Shown: piece by piece, positions 42,148 through 51,464 of the stretch
Layout: every line of letters starts with the position of its first letter
How positions within the stretch are numbered: the stretch's first letter is position 1
From: Oscillospiraceae bacterium
GTDB lineage: Bacteria > Bacillota > Clostridia > Oscillospirales > Oscillospiraceae
Reading direction: 5' to 3'
Length of the DNA stretch: 64,000 nucleotides
NCBI GenBank assembly: GCA_017458065.1
Contig: JAFTGD010000043.1
Location: 186,001 to 250,000 of the forward strand
Translations under genes and position numbers: made by a program
Notes under the pieces: model-generated
What the model was told of the DNA's origin: nothing
What the model saw: only the letters and a program-made list of their open reading frames with translations
Databases searched by the model: none

Positions 42148-42774
42148 GTGTTTCGGCTTTATTCAGACCGGGCGGCAAGGAAAGCCATCGAGCGGGAATC
42201 CGTATGGATCCGGCAGGTGGCAGCGAAGTATCAGGTGCCCGCCTCCTGGATTCAGGCGATTCTCCTGAAGGAGATGACAGCGCTGGATCTTTTTGACCCG
42301 CTGGCGGACCTGGCAGTGAGGCTGTATTATTTCCGCTATCGCCTGACCGGGCGAGCTCCGAAGCCGGGAACGGGGATGCTGTCCAAAAATGACAGTTCCA
42401 CCGGCTGGGCGCAGATCTATGCCTTTGTTGCGATCAACGCACTGAACTTTGCTGCGGATCGCGGAATCGCCGATTACGCCGATTTTGGATTTGACCCGGC
42501 GAAGAGACTCCGTGTCGAAAGCCCGGAGGACCGTTGGCTCGTCTGGCGGAGGCTGAACCGCGACCGGCACTTCAATATCGAGATGTGCGCGCTGAACCTG
42601 CTCAACTGCGCAGAGGAGCGGACCGGGAAAACAGACGTGTTGAGCTTCTCACCGGAGGAAGAAAAACAGACTTTTACCCGCTATAACGGCAATGTCCCGC
42701 AGATCACGCCCTACGCGGAGACAGTATACCGATACCGGCAGGAATACCGCAGACAGGAACAGCAGAAGATATGA
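42148..42774 (+). CDS. Lysozyme-like (transglycosylase-fold) protein
   Basis: A 208-residue protein with the layout of a soluble lytic transglycosylase/lysozyme-like domain: a helix with a candidate catalytic Glu (SWIQAILLKEMTALD, near residue 41), NDSSTGWAQIYAF near 90 in the place of the usual S-x-G-x-x-Q motif, and RYNGNVPQITPYAETVYRY near the C-terminus, similar to the Y-N-G...Y-A-x-x-V ending of SLT domains. No signal peptide is seen, so how it would reach a wall is unclear. GTG is the start codon, four bases after the HAD gene. The assignment rests on motif resemblance. Confidence 0.55.
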   Translation: MFRLYSDRAARKAIERESVWIRQVAAKYQVPASWIQAILLKEMTALDLFDPLADLAVRLYYFRYRLTGRAPKPGTGMLSKNDSSTGWAQIYAFVAINALNFAADRGIADYADFGFDPAKRLRVESPEDRWLVWRRLNRDRHFNIEMCALNLLNCAEERTGKTDVLSFSPEEEKQTFTRYNGNVPQITPYAETVYRYRQEYRRQEQQKI

Positions 42775-43313
42775 GAGACGGAAATATGAAACTACCGGAG
42801 GAAGGCATCTCCGCAGACGGATACATCACCGATCAGGACTGCTTTTCTTCCGTTCGATACCGTACCATGCGCGCGGATATCAACGGCTGCGGATGGATCG
42901 CGGCGTATAATCTGCGGCACGCCTGCGGGGAGGAACTGGACTGGGACTCTGTGCGGCAGGAGATGGACGGCATGCACACTCTGCGGATTCCGGGACCGAC
43001 CCTGATGCGGGTGATGCGTGAGTATCTGGCACGCTATGTGCCGGATTACAGCGAGACCGTCGGGAGAGACGAGGCCGCGGCGGCGGCAAAGGACAGCGCA
43101 GCCGGGATCTTCCGTTATCAGGAAGGCCGCGAGCCGCATTTTGTGAGCTATGTGCGGCAGGGAGACGGACAGTTTCGCTTTTTCAATGTGACAGACGGGA
43201 TGGAGGACACCGTCATGAGCATGGAGACCTTTGCCGAGGAACATCTCCTGCGCGGGACGGTGATCGCCCTGACCGTAAAGGACCATCATCAGGAAAGGAC
43301 AGATGCACAATGA
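42771..43313 (+). CDS. Cysteine-peptidase-like protein (C39/papain-like fold)
   Basis: A 180-residue protein with INGCGWIAAYNLRHA near residue 39, where the Cys followed by a helix resembles the catalytic start of C39-like peptidases, and PHFVSYVRQGDGQFRFFNV near 122, where the His before a beta-hairpin fits the second catalytic residue. No signal peptide or membrane segment. Its ATG overlaps the stop of the lysozyme-like gene (ATGA), and its own stop overlaps the next ATG. Function unknown; the pairing with a lysozyme-like protein is worth noting. Confidence 0.55.
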   Translation: MRDGNMKLPEEGISADGYITDQDCFSSVRYRTMRADINGCGWIAAYNLRHACGEELDWDSVRQEMDGMHTLRIPGPTLMRVMREYLARYVPDYSETVGRDEAAAAAKDSAAGIFRYQEGREPHFVSYVRQGDGQFRFFNVTDGMEDTVMSMETFAEEHLLRGTVIALTVKDHHQERTDAQ

Positions 43314-43675
43314 AATTCAAAATGGTACATGAAAACTACAATGTGGCCGATCTGGACAAGTCCATGCGCTTCTATGAGCAGGCGCTGGGCCTGAAGGAGG
43401 CCAGGCGCAAGACCGGCGACGACTACATCATTGTTTTTATGAGCAATGAGGAGGCGGACTTTGAGCTGGAACTGACCTGGCTGAAGGATCACCCGCAGAA
43501 GTACGACATTGGAGAAGAGGAGTTCCACCTGGCCTTCCGTACGGATGATTATGAGGCGGCGCACAGACTCCACGAAGAGATGGGCTGCATCTGCATGGAG
43601 AATCCCAAGATGGGGATTTACTTTATCATGGACCCGGACGGCTACTGGCTGGAGATCATTCCGACCCGCGACTGA
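43310..43675 (+). CDS. Glyoxalase-family (VOC) protein
   Basis: A 121-residue protein of the vicinal-oxygen-chelate fold, most like lactoylglutathione lyase (glyoxalase I). HENYNVADLDKSMRFYEQAL at the N-terminus and FIMDPDGYWLEIIPTRD at the C-terminus are the typical first and last strands, with metal ligands at H6, E (LELTW), H (FHLAF) and E (LEIIP). It would detoxify methylglyoxal-type adducts. Last gene of the coupled operon, followed by a terminator. Confidence 0.9.
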   Translation: MKFKMVHENYNVADLDKSMRFYEQALGLKEARRKTGDDYIIVFMSNEEADFELELTWLKDHPQKYDIGEEEFHLAFRTDDYEAAHRLHEEMGCICMENPKMGIYFIMDPDGYWLEIIPTRD

Positions 43676-43698
43676 GCTGCGGACAGGACACAAAAAGA

Positions 43699-43749
43699 AG
43701 AGGAACCGCACCGATAAGGGGGAAACGGTTCCTCTTTTTGCTTTGACAC
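43699..43749 (+). terminator. Terminator of the HAD-VOC operon
   Basis: A 10-bp stem (agaggaaccg at 43699-43708 with 43736-43745) followed by TTTT. An A-run on the left side means it could also end the ABC operon coming from the other strand. Confidence 0.85.
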
Positions 43750-43754
43750 AGGCG

Positions 43755-45659
43755 TTATGCCGTCTTTTTTTCGCCCTTGCCGAAGAGGGCGGCGAGTTTT
43801 TCTCTCCTTTTGCGGCGGCGGTCGCGGGCTTCCAGACGCTCGCCCAGATCGCGGGCACCGACGCCGTAGACGAGGTAGAGGATGATGCCCGAGACAATCA
43901 TGATGAACACCGTCGAGGCGCAGCGGCGGCCGGAGGCGTTGACGTTATAGCCGTAGAGGCCTTCCTCGGCGCACATGGCCTGAATGACCATGGCGTAGCT
44001 GGTGCCGTAGGTGCTGGCGAAGGTGGCGGACATGTCGTACTCGGTGAACAGCGCGTTGAAGTTCAGCGCGAACACGGCAAGGACGCTCGGCAGGATGATC
44101 GGCAGCTTTACCCTCAGGAAGGTGCGCAGTCCGCCGGCACCGAGATTCTTGGCGGCATCCTCCAGCTCCTCGTCAATGGAATAGAAGGAGGCCTTGATCA
44201 TGCGCAGCGAGAAGGGCAGTTTGGTCACCGTATACGCCATCACGATCAGGAAGCGCACGTTCTGCGCATAGTAAAGATTCTGGTTGCCGACGTACCAGAT
44301 GGAGTCACTGTTGAAGTAGGTGCGGTAGGAGTAGCAGATCAGGATCGTCGGGAGCAGCCAGGGGAAGAGCAGGGCATATTCCAGAACCACGCCGCTTTTC
44401 TTGTTGCGCTGCTTGAAGATGTAGTTGCAGGCGACGACCACGATCACGCAGGCCAGCGCGGCGGCGAGCGCCGAGAGAATGAAGCTGAGCCGGATGCCGC
44501 CGAGGGTGGCGTCGTTGGAGAACACGCCCGAGATGGAGCCGACACGGGTCTTGTACTTGCCGCGGCTGGTGAGGTATTCATAATCCTGCTGGCCGAAGAA
44601 GTTGATCAGCGTCCAGTGTTTGAGGTCCAGCTTTTTCAGGCGGATGGCGCTGTAGGTTTGGAAGGAGAAGATGATAATCATCACGACCGGCGTCATATAG
44701 ATGATAAAGAGCACGTAGGCGTAGATGTGTGCCAGGACGTTTGCCGCCGGATTCGTGATCTTCTGCTTCTGCAGCTTGGCCTTGGTCTTGGAGACGGAGA
44801 GGTAATGCCCCTTGCGCTCATAGGAGGACAGGACCGTGAGCAGGATGATGGTGAACATCGCCAGGATGATGCTGAGCAGGGCGGCGCGTGCCTGGGGGAA
44901 GGCCTCGTCCGCGGAGGAAGAGCCCGCCAGACGGACGATCTCGGGGTTGATGGAGTCATAACCCAGCAGGGTCGGCGCGGACATGGCGCAGAGGCCGGTG
45001 ATAAAGGTCATGACCGTGAGGGAGAACATCGTCGGGATCAGCGTGGGGAAGACGACCTTCCACAGCACCTTGAAGGGCTTTGCGCCCATGTTGCGGGCTG
45101 CTTCCACGGTGTTGTAGTCGATGCCGCGGATGGCGTTGCGCAGGAACAGCATGTGGTTGGAAGTGCAGGCAAAGGTCATCGTGAACAGCACCGCGTTGAA
45201 GCCGGAAAACCAGGTCGGATTGATGCCCGGAAAAGCGTTTTTGAGCGCGGTGGTCAGAATCCCGTCGCTGGCGTAGAGGAACATGTAGCCGGTGACCAGA
45301 GCGACGCCGGAATAGATCATGGTGGTCATATATCCGAGGCGCAGAACCTTTGCACCCTTGATGTCGAAGTACTCGGTCAGCAGGACGATGGAGACGCCGA
45401 CAACGTTGACCGTGATGACCAGCAGAATGGCCAGTTTCAGCGAGTTCCAGACGTATTTCCCCATACTGCCCGCGAGGAAGAAGCGAATAACCGCGAAGGG
45501 ATCGCGCTCGCCTGCGGCGTTCTTGGTGTTGAAGATGCTGGTCAGGGTGTTCAGACACGGCAGCAGCATGAAGCCAAAGAAGAGATACGCAAAGAACGCA
45601 ACCCCGATGATGCGGAAGAGCGTCTCCGGACGGAGCTTCCGATCCAGCGTCTGGTTCAT
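43755..45659 (-). CDS. ABC importer permease, two modules fused (FbpB/AfuB-like)
   Basis: A 634-residue integral membrane protein containing two binding-protein-dependent transport permease domains in tandem, as in iron(III), thiamine or aminoethylphosphonate importers. The first EAA loop reads NTVEAARNMGAKPFKVLWKVVFP (near residue 185), the second DEELEDAAKNLGAGGLRTFLRVKLP (near 495). One chain thus supplies both halves of the channel. It overlaps the ATPase gene by ATGA. Substrate not determined by sequence; the family spread suggests Fe3+ or a small organophosphonate/polyamine. Confidence 0.9.
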   Translation of the reverse strand: MNQTLDRKLRPETLFRIIGVAFFAYLFFGFMLLPCLNTLTSIFNTKNAAGERDPFAVIRFFLAGSMGKYVWNSLKLAILLVITVNVVGVSIVLLTEYFDIKGAKVLRLGYMTTMIYSGVALVTGYMFLYASDGILTTALKNAFPGINPTWFSGFNAVLFTMTFACTSNHMLFLRNAIRGIDYNTVEAARNMGAKPFKVLWKVVFPTLIPTMFSLTVMTFITGLCAMSAPTLLGYDSINPEIVRLAGSSSADEAFPQARAALLSIILAMFTIILLTVLSSYERKGHYLSVSKTKAKLQKQKITNPAANVLAHIYAYVLFIIYMTPVVMIIIFSFQTYSAIRLKKLDLKHWTLINFFGQQDYEYLTSRGKYKTRVGSISGVFSNDATLGGIRLSFILSALAAALACVIVVVACNYIFKQRNKKSGVVLEYALLFPWLLPTILICYSYRTYFNSDSIWYVGNQNLYYAQNVRFLIVMAYTVTKLPFSLRMIKASFYSIDEELEDAAKNLGAGGLRTFLRVKLPIILPSVLAVFALNFNALFTEYDMSATFASTYGTSYAMVIQAMCAEEGLYGYNVNASGRRCASTVFIMIVSGIILYLVYGVGARDLGERLEARDRRRKRREKLAALFGKGEKKTA

Positions 45660-46693
45660 GGCTTCGCCTCCGCTTCTTCACCGGGGGGATAGGCCATCAC
45701 ATCACGCGGATCGAGGATGACGGTCACCTGCTGCCCTTCCTCATAGATGCGGACGCCGTCGTTCTTCTCGATGACCTTGATGGTCTGGCTGCCGAGGTCG
45801 ATGTAATATTTGATATACAGTCCGTAATACTCTCTGCTGACAACAGTTCCCGTGAGAGCGGCCTGACCGGCCTGCGCTTCGACATTGACATGCAGACGCT
45901 CCAGACGGACATAGTTGTGGTCAGAGACCTTCAGATCGGCGCCGGAATCGACCAGCTTCTGCACGACCTCGTCGGAAAGACGGTTGATATCGCCGATGAA
46001 GTTGCAGACAAACTCGGTCTTCGAGAAGTTGTAGACCTCGTTCGGCGTACCGATCTGTTCAATATAACCCTTGTTGAAGACGGCGATCCGGTCGGAGAGG
46101 GTCAGGGCTTCTTCCTGGTCGTGGGTGACATAGATGGTCGTGATGCCGAATTCCTTCTGCATCTGCTTCAGCTCGTTTCGCAGCTGGACACGCAGCTTGG
46201 CATCGAGGTTGGAGAGCGGCTCGTCCATGCAGATGATGGCGGGCTCAGTGACCAGGGCGCGGGCAATGGCGACGCGCTGCTGCTGACCGCCGGAGAGCTG
46301 AGAGACGGCCTTCATAAGCTGCTCGTCAGAGAGGTCGACTTTTTTTGCAATCTCGCGGACCTTCCGGTCAATTTCGAGCTTTTTGAGCTTTTTGATCTTA
46401 AGGCCGAAGGCGATGTTGTCGTACACGGTCATCGTCGGGAACAGAGCATAGCTCTGGAAGACGATGCCGATGTTGCGGTCCTCAATGGGGACATGGGTGA
46501 TGTCGCGGTCCTTGACCACGACGGTGCCGGAGACCGGCTCGATAAAGCCGGTGATGGTGCGGAGGGTGGTGGTCTTGCCGCAGCCGGAAGGACCGAGGAA
46601 GGTGAAGAACTCGCCCTCCTTGACGTGGACGTTGATGTTGTGGAGCGCGGTAAAATCGCCGAATTTGACGACGATATCGTTGAGCTTGATCAT
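45656..46693 (-). CDS. ABC importer ATP-binding protein (PotA/FbpC-like)
   Basis: A 345-residue ATPase. Walker A is GPSGCGKTTTLR (near residue 35), the signature LSGGQQQRVAIARAL (near 135), Walker B ICMDEPLSNLDAKLR (near 155) and the switch His in VTHDQEEAL. The last ~100 residues form the TOBE-type regulatory domain found in this class. Start ATG 46693 with caggaggaa is chosen over the longer frame reaching 46768. Energises the fused permease next door. Confidence 0.93.
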   Translation of the reverse strand: MIKLNDIVVKFGDFTALHNINVHVKEGEFFTFLGPSGCGKTTTLRTITGFIEPVSGTVVVKDRDITHVPIEDRNIGIVFQSYALFPTMTVYDNIAFGLKIKKLKKLEIDRKVREIAKKVDLSDEQLMKAVSQLSGGQQQRVAIARALVTEPAIICMDEPLSNLDAKLRVQLRNELKQMQKEFGITTIYVTHDQEEALTLSDRIAVFNKGYIEQIGTPNEVYNFSKTEFVCNFIGDINRLSDEVVQKLVDSGADLKVSDHNYVRLERLHVNVEAQAGQAALTGTVVSREYYGLYIKYYIDLGSQTIKVIEKNDGVRIYEEGQQVTVILDPRDVMAYPPGEEAEAKP

Positions 46694-46744
46694 GGGGACA
46701 ATTCCTCCTGGATGTATGGAGTCTGACAGATGAAAAGCTGTAGC

Positions 46745-46779
46745 ACAATGGCGAGTTGGAGGATCCAACTCGCCATTGT
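46745..46779 (-). promoter_or_regulatory. Perfect 16-bp hairpin between binding-protein and ATPase genes
   Basis: Positions 46745-46760 pair without mismatch with 46764-46779 around the 3-base loop GGA. No T-run follows on the minus strand. Such an intercistronic hairpin can stabilise the upstream binding-protein mRNA and lower expression of the downstream genes. Confidence 0.75.
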
Positions 46780-46796
46780 CTGAAACGGAAGGGGAC

Positions 46797-48014
46797 TTAC
46801 TCGGCCTTCTGAGTCAGGGTGGCCCAATCGAGGCTGTCCCAGTCGGGCTCGGGCTTTGCATCGGACGCGTCGGCCCAGTAGAAGCCGAGGTTGGTCATGA
46901 TGTTGGTCCACTCAGCGCTGTGAGCGGCAACATACTCGGCATAGTTCATGTCAGCGCCTTCCACGGGGTTGAGCGCAAAGTTCGGGATGAGGTAAATGGC
47001 GGGGATATCGTCGCCATAGACCAGTTCAGCGGCTTCGGTGTTGCAGGGGAAGCTGTCGAACTCTTCCGCCCAGTCAGCCTGGACTTCGGCGGAGCCGAAC
47101 CACTCGGCAAAGGCCTCGACTGCGGCGGTCTCTTCTTCGGTGCGGCCGGCCTTGTCAAGGATGCCGATGTACTCGGCGATGTAGTAGGTGCCGTCGGCGA
47201 TGTCGACGAGGTTCCAGTTCTCGGGCTCAAGGGCGCCGACCAGAGGATGCTCGGAGCCGTCAGCCGCGGCGTCGATCTTGCCGTAGAGGGCGGAGGAGTA
47301 GAACTCGGAGACAGCGACGTCGCCCTTGTTCAGAGGATCGAAGCCGTACTTGTAGTCGTCGCCGCCGGACACGCCGTCCGCGCAGAACTTCCACAGGGCC
47401 TTCCAGCCGTCAATCGAGATGCCGCCGGCAGGGGATGCGGGATCCGTGAAGGGATAGAGCATGGCGGAGTTGATGTTGGCGTTGGTGGTGCCGCCGATCT
47501 TGTTCTGGCGATACCACTTGTAGCCGCTGTTGATGACATCGGCCCAGTGATCAAAGTGGAGCTCTTCACCGTTGGTGCCGAACTCATCGTTGCGGTAGAG
47601 CATCAGGACGTTCTGGATGACGATGCCGTAGGCTTTGCCGTCATACTGGAACTCACCGACGTCGCCGGCCCAGGACGGAGTCCAGTCGGCAATGATGAGG
47701 TTTTCATACTCGCCGTTGATGAGCTGGCCCCAGCGGGTCTCGTTCAGACCGAAGATGAGGTCGCCGTCTTTCTTCTCATTGGCGGCCTGGACAGCGGCGG
47801 TGTCACCGGAGATGACGCTGTTGTCGTCGATGCTGATGGTGAAGCCGGCTTCCTTGGCCTCCTGGATGAGCCAGGTGGTGCGCTCGGTGGAGTTGGAGTT
47901 GGAGTAGATCCGGATGGTGTAGCCGGAATAGTCCGCGTCGTCCGCCGCGAAAGCCGTCACGCCCAGACTCAGGCACAGTGCAAGCGCCAGAAGAATGGAT
48001 AGTGCTTTTTTCAT
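46797..48014 (-). CDS. Extracellular solute-binding protein of the ABC importer
   Basis: A 405-residue secreted binding protein (family 1 / PotD-AfuA-like). A signal peptide covers residues 1-24 (MKKALSILLALALCLSLGVT, cleaved after AFA). The mature part has the expected sequence features of type II binding proteins, including WTPSWAGDVGEFQYDGKAYG and the Asn/Trp-rich substrate-cleft segments. No lipobox cysteine sits at the cleavage site, which is unusual for a Gram-positive importer, where the binding protein is normally lipid-anchored. ATG 48014 follows ggaggaaac; the frame opens further upstream. First gene of the operon. Confidence 0.9.
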   Translation of the reverse strand: MKKALSILLALALCLSLGVTAFAADDADYSGYTIRIYSNSNSTERTTWLIQEAKEAGFTISIDDNSVISGDTAAVQAANEKKDGDLIFGLNETRWGQLINGEYENLIIADWTPSWAGDVGEFQYDGKAYGIVIQNVLMLYRNDEFGTNGEELHFDHWADVINSGYKWYRQNKIGGTTNANINSAMLYPFTDPASPAGGISIDGWKALWKFCADGVSGGDDYKYGFDPLNKGDVAVSEFYSSALYGKIDAAADGSEHPLVGALEPENWNLVDIADGTYYIAEYIGILDKAGRTEEETAAVEAFAEWFGSAEVQADWAEEFDSFPCNTEAAELVYGDDIPAIYLIPNFALNPVEGADMNYAEYVAAHSAEWTNIMTNLGFYWADASDAKPEPDWDSLDWATLTQKAE

Positions 48015-48107
48015 GTTGTTTCCTCCATACATTGTTTTATTTTCAGCGATTTCAACATGGTCGAAACCGGAGAATCCAGCAGTGTAACAAGCTCTTAACA
48101 ATTGGAA

Positions 48108-48136
48108 AGTATACTCCGATTTGTGCAATCTGTCAA
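48108..48136 (-). promoter_or_regulatory. Promoter of the ABC importer operon
   Basis: On the minus strand TTGACA (48131-48136) and TATACT (48108-48113) are 17 bases apart, about 95 bases before the binding-protein gene. Confidence 0.85.
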
Positions 48137-48191
48137 TCAGGCATCTCTTATCTGCTGGAAAAAAAGTGTGCGTTCTGTCCAATCATAACAA

Positions 48192-48226
48192 GCGCTCTTC
48201 CTGCGGACGAACCGGGGGAAGAGCGC
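48192..48226 (-). terminator. Terminator-like hairpin after lacZ
   Basis: A 10-bp stem (gcgctcttcc at 48192-48201 with 48217-48226) lies 32 bases after the lacZ stop codon on the minus strand; only a short T-containing stretch (TTGTT) follows. Confidence 0.6.
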
Positions 48227-48257
48227 GTCATGGATGCTGTTATTTTCAGGAGAAGGC

Positions 48258-51200
48258 TCAGATCCCGCGGAAGCAGAAGCTGAAGGAGAGATCCTGTTCC
48301 GCCGGGAGAAGATATTCCGGATGCGTCCTGGCGCCCCAGCTGTCGTCTCCGCCGACGCCCATCTGCTGCATGGCCGCTCTGACAACGGTATAGTGGACCG
48401 GCGGGAGCTCATAGGCGTGAAAAGCGGATTCCAGCTCATGCGGCGTCCAGGGGAGAACGTTTACGGACAGGTTCTCGCCGAAGAACTCGATCCCGCGTCC
48501 GCGGAGATCGACGACCTGCAGACGCCGGACACCGCAGTGATTGCCGGACTCCTGCGGGGCGTTATACTCGGCAAGGCAGTCCCGGACGGCCCTTTCATAG
48601 CGGCCAAGCTTCGCTCCGCGCAGACGGTCGGCATAGGTCTCCTCCGGCCCGAGGCCGTACCAGCGCACACGGTCGAAGTCCGCGTTAAAGCGGAACATCA
48701 TGCCGAATTCCGGCATGTCGGGGAGCCCCTTGACCGCGTCATAGGAGAGCGTCGTCCGGATGGTGCCGTCACCGAAGACCTCATAGCCTACAAAGCAGCT
48801 GCTCTCCGGCGTGGTGGGCAGGTAGTAATGATAGCGGATCAACACACTGTGCTCCCGCGCCTTAACTTCGGGGTAGAGGTCCCAAGTGCCCTCATGCTTC
48901 GCCGTGACATAGAGGCTTGCGATCTTCCACTGGGCATACCGCTGTGGCATCAGGCTGCCCTTGTCGTTGTCGGTGGGAGCGCGCCAGAAATTGGGCATCG
49001 GGATCTGCTCAATCAGCTCTCTGCCGGCATACACATAAGAGGTGAGGCCCGGCTGAATGGCGGAAAACTGGGCAGAGAAGTTCTTCCCGCGTACGCCGAC
49101 GATGGATTTGCCCCGGACCAGTGTAAGCGGCTCCTCGCAGGTGAAGGGAACTGCCTCGCGGGGAAGCACCGCCTGACCGAAGGCGATCTCATGGCCGGCT
49201 TTGGCCCAGGCGCAGTCCTCCTTTAGAGAGAAGGAGACCGTGACGGCAAACTCCGGCTCTGCTTTGCCGGCGCTGCGGGCGGCATCGCGGCGGAGCCGTA
49301 CGGTGTCGCTGAGGACGGAGGGCAGCGGGAAGGTGGCGTCGGAGAGCGGGGGAACCGAGAGCGTGCCGAGATCCGCGTTGAGGATCTCAACACCGTCGGA
49401 AAGGAGAACCGCGGTGGCCCGGAAGCAGGCGGTATCGGTGAAGAGGAAACGGTTTTTCACGGTGACGCTGTCTTCTGTGACCGCAACGCGGATGTCCTGA
49501 TAATTGAACTTGACCTCCTGCATCTTCGGAGAGGGTCTGCGGTCGCCGCCGTAGACGATGCCGTTGCCGCTGAAGCTGTAGTCGGTGGGACGCTCGCCGT
49601 GATCGCCGCCGTAGGCCAGGAACCATTCCCCGTAACGGTTCTTCTTCCAGATCGTCTGGTCGACATAGTCCCAGATAAACCCGCCCTGATAGTGCATCTC
49701 CCGTTCGGAGAGGTCGGTATACTTGTGCATGGCGCCGCAGGAGTTGCCCATGGCGTGGGAATACTCGCAGCAGATCAGGGGCTTTTCGGGATGCTCCGCG
49801 AGGAAGGCTTCAATCTCCGCAGCGGGCGTGTACATGCGGCTTTCCAGATCGGAGGTATCGGGATAGCTGGGATCCCAGGTGATGCCCTCGTAATGGACCG
49901 GGCGATGGGGGTCCAGACGGTGGAAGAGCCGGGTCATCTCCCGGATGACGCTTCCGCCGTAGGACTCGTTTCCGCAGGACCAGAGGACGACGCTGGGATG
50001 ATTCTTATCCCGCTGATAGGTGGAGCGGACGCGATCCAGCAGCAGCGGGGCAAACTCGCTGTGATCCTTGGGGATGACATAGTCCGGATCCGCTTTGCCG
50101 CGCAGGAACGCATCCCAGCTGCCGTGGGTCTCCATGTTGTTCTCGTCCATCACATAGATCCCGTAACGGTCGCACAGCTCGTAGAGCGCAGACTGGTTGG
50201 GATAATGGGAGGTGCGGATGGCGTTGATGTTGTTGCGCTTCATGGTGAGGATATCCGTCAGCAGTTCTTCCCGATTCGGGACGCGCCCGCAGACGGAGCT
50301 GAAATCGTGCCGGTCAACGCCGTGGAATACCAGCCGTCTGCCGTTCAGCAGCAGAATCCCGTCCCTGATCTCAATCCGGCGGAAACCGACATCCTGCGCG
50401 ATCAGCTCGGTAAGCGTTCCTTCCGGGGTGAGAACCTCCAGCTCAAGCCGGTAGAGGCTGGGCGCCTCCGCGGACCAGAGCAGCGGGTGATCGACCGGGA
50501 GAGCGACAGCACAGCGGTTCTCGGCCTCATCGATGGGTGCTTCCCGGGTGAGCAGCAGCTTGCCGCCCTGCAGGAGGCGCAGACGAAGGCTGCCGCTGCC
50601 GCAGGTCTCGGCGGAGACACGGAGCTCGCCGTGAAGAAAATCGTCCTCCAGAAGGGGGAGAAGAGCGAGGTCCGTTACCGCGGTCTTCGGAACAGCGTAC
50701 AGAAACACGCTGCGGAAGATCCCGGAGAAGCGGAAAAAGTCCTGATCCTCAAACCAGCTGCCGGGCGTCCACTTCCAGACGCGGATGGCCAGGCGGTTCT
50801 CGCCTTCGCAGAGGGCTTCCGTCAGACGGAAGTCCGACGGGGTAAAGCTGTCCTCGCTGTAGCCGATGTAAAGACCGTTCAGCCAGAGGGCAAATCCGCT
50901 TTCCACGCCCTGCAGAGAGATGCAGACCTCCTCGCCCCGGAAGGACTCCGGCAGGGAGAAGGTGCAGATATAGTCCGCGACGGGGTTAAAGAGCTCCGGC
51001 ATCTCACCCGGCTGAAGCTCGCCCTGTGCATCCCAGGGATACTGCGTGTTCACATAGGCCGGGACATCATAGCCCTCCATCTGGATGTGGGCGGGTACAC
51101 GGATGCTGTCCCAGCCGGAAATATCGTAATCCGGCTGCCAGAAGCCGTCAGGCGCGGCGGAAGGATTGCGCGCATAGCGGAAACGCCAGATCCCGTCGAG

Positions 51201-51338
51201 GGACATGCGCAGGCTGCTCTCTCCGAGAGCGAGCTCTGCGGCGTTCCGATAGGGCACAAAATCCGCATGCGCGGGAAGACGCCCGTCGGCAAAGACATCC
51301 GGGTTTTTGACAATGGAATTAAAATCAAATGTTTTCAT
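48258..51338 (-). CDS. lacZ: Beta-galactosidase, GH2 family (LacZ type)
   Basis: A 1026-residue enzyme of the length of E. coli LacZ. It hydrolyses lactose or other beta-galactosides. The acid/base Glu is in LWSCGNESYGG (near residue 455) and the nucleophile Glu in ICCEYSHAMGNS (near 525). The N-terminal jelly roll, immunoglobulin-like domains and C-terminal beta-galactosidase small-chain domain are recognisable (for example WDSIRVPAHIQMEGYD, and ESGNHCGVRRL near the end). No signal peptide, so it is intracellular. An AraC-type regulator gene lies directly upstream on the same strand and probably controls it; no lactose permease is adjacent. Confidence 0.96.
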   Translation of the reverse strand: MKTFDFNSIVKNPDVFADGRLPAHADFVPYRNAAELALGESSLRMSLDGIWRFRYARNPSAAPDGFWQPDYDISGWDSIRVPAHIQMEGYDVPAYVNTQYPWDAQGELQPGEMPELFNPVADYICTFSLPESFRGEEVCISLQGVESGFALWLNGLYIGYSEDSFTPSDFRLTEALCEGENRLAIRVWKWTPGSWFEDQDFFRFSGIFRSVFLYAVPKTAVTDLALLPLLEDDFLHGELRVSAETCGSGSLRLRLLQGGKLLLTREAPIDEAENRCAVALPVDHPLLWSAEAPSLYRLELEVLTPEGTLTELIAQDVGFRRIEIRDGILLLNGRRLVFHGVDRHDFSSVCGRVPNREELLTDILTMKRNNINAIRTSHYPNQSALYELCDRYGIYVMDENNMETHGSWDAFLRGKADPDYVIPKDHSEFAPLLLDRVRSTYQRDKNHPSVVLWSCGNESYGGSVIREMTRLFHRLDPHRPVHYEGITWDPSYPDTSDLESRMYTPAAEIEAFLAEHPEKPLICCEYSHAMGNSCGAMHKYTDLSEREMHYQGGFIWDYVDQTIWKKNRYGEWFLAYGGDHGERPTDYSFSGNGIVYGGDRRPSPKMQEVKFNYQDIRVAVTEDSVTVKNRFLFTDTACFRATAVLLSDGVEILNADLGTLSVPPLSDATFPLPSVLSDTVRLRRDAARSAGKAEPEFAVTVSFSLKEDCAWAKAGHEIAFGQAVLPREAVPFTCEEPLTLVRGKSIVGVRGKNFSAQFSAIQPGLTSYVYAGRELIEQIPMPNFWRAPTDNDKGSLMPQRYAQWKIASLYVTAKHEGTWDLYPEVKAREHSVLIRYHYYLPTTPESSCFVGYEVFGDGTIRTTLSYDAVKGLPDMPEFGMMFRFNADFDRVRWYGLGPEETYADRLRGAKLGRYERAVRDCLAEYNAPQESGNHCGVRRLQVVDLRGRGIEFFGENLSVNVLPWTPHELESAFHAYELPPVHYTVVRAAMQQMGVGGDDSWGARTHPEYLLPAEQDLSFSFCFRGI

Positions 51339-51436
51339 ATGTAGTCCTCTAATGAAGATTCAAGCTGTGTCTGTTTCAAAATAAAACTTAAGAAAAAAGG
51401 TTAAACCAGGCTTTGAAAGCAGCGCGCTAATAAAAC

Positions 51437-51464
51437 ACTGGATTCCCGTTATTGAGAATCCAGT
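51437..51464 (-). terminator. Terminator of the AraC-type regulator gene
   Basis: A 9-bp stem (actggattc at 51437-51445 with 51456-51464) overlaps the stop codon; on the minus strand it is followed by GTTTTATTA. It separates the regulator from lacZ. Confidence 0.75.

Noticed and set aside
43509..45692. A 727-codon plus-strand open frame opposite the ABC permease gene
   Set aside because: Charged, repetitive shadow translation; the minus-strand permease has two clear EAA loops and membrane helices.
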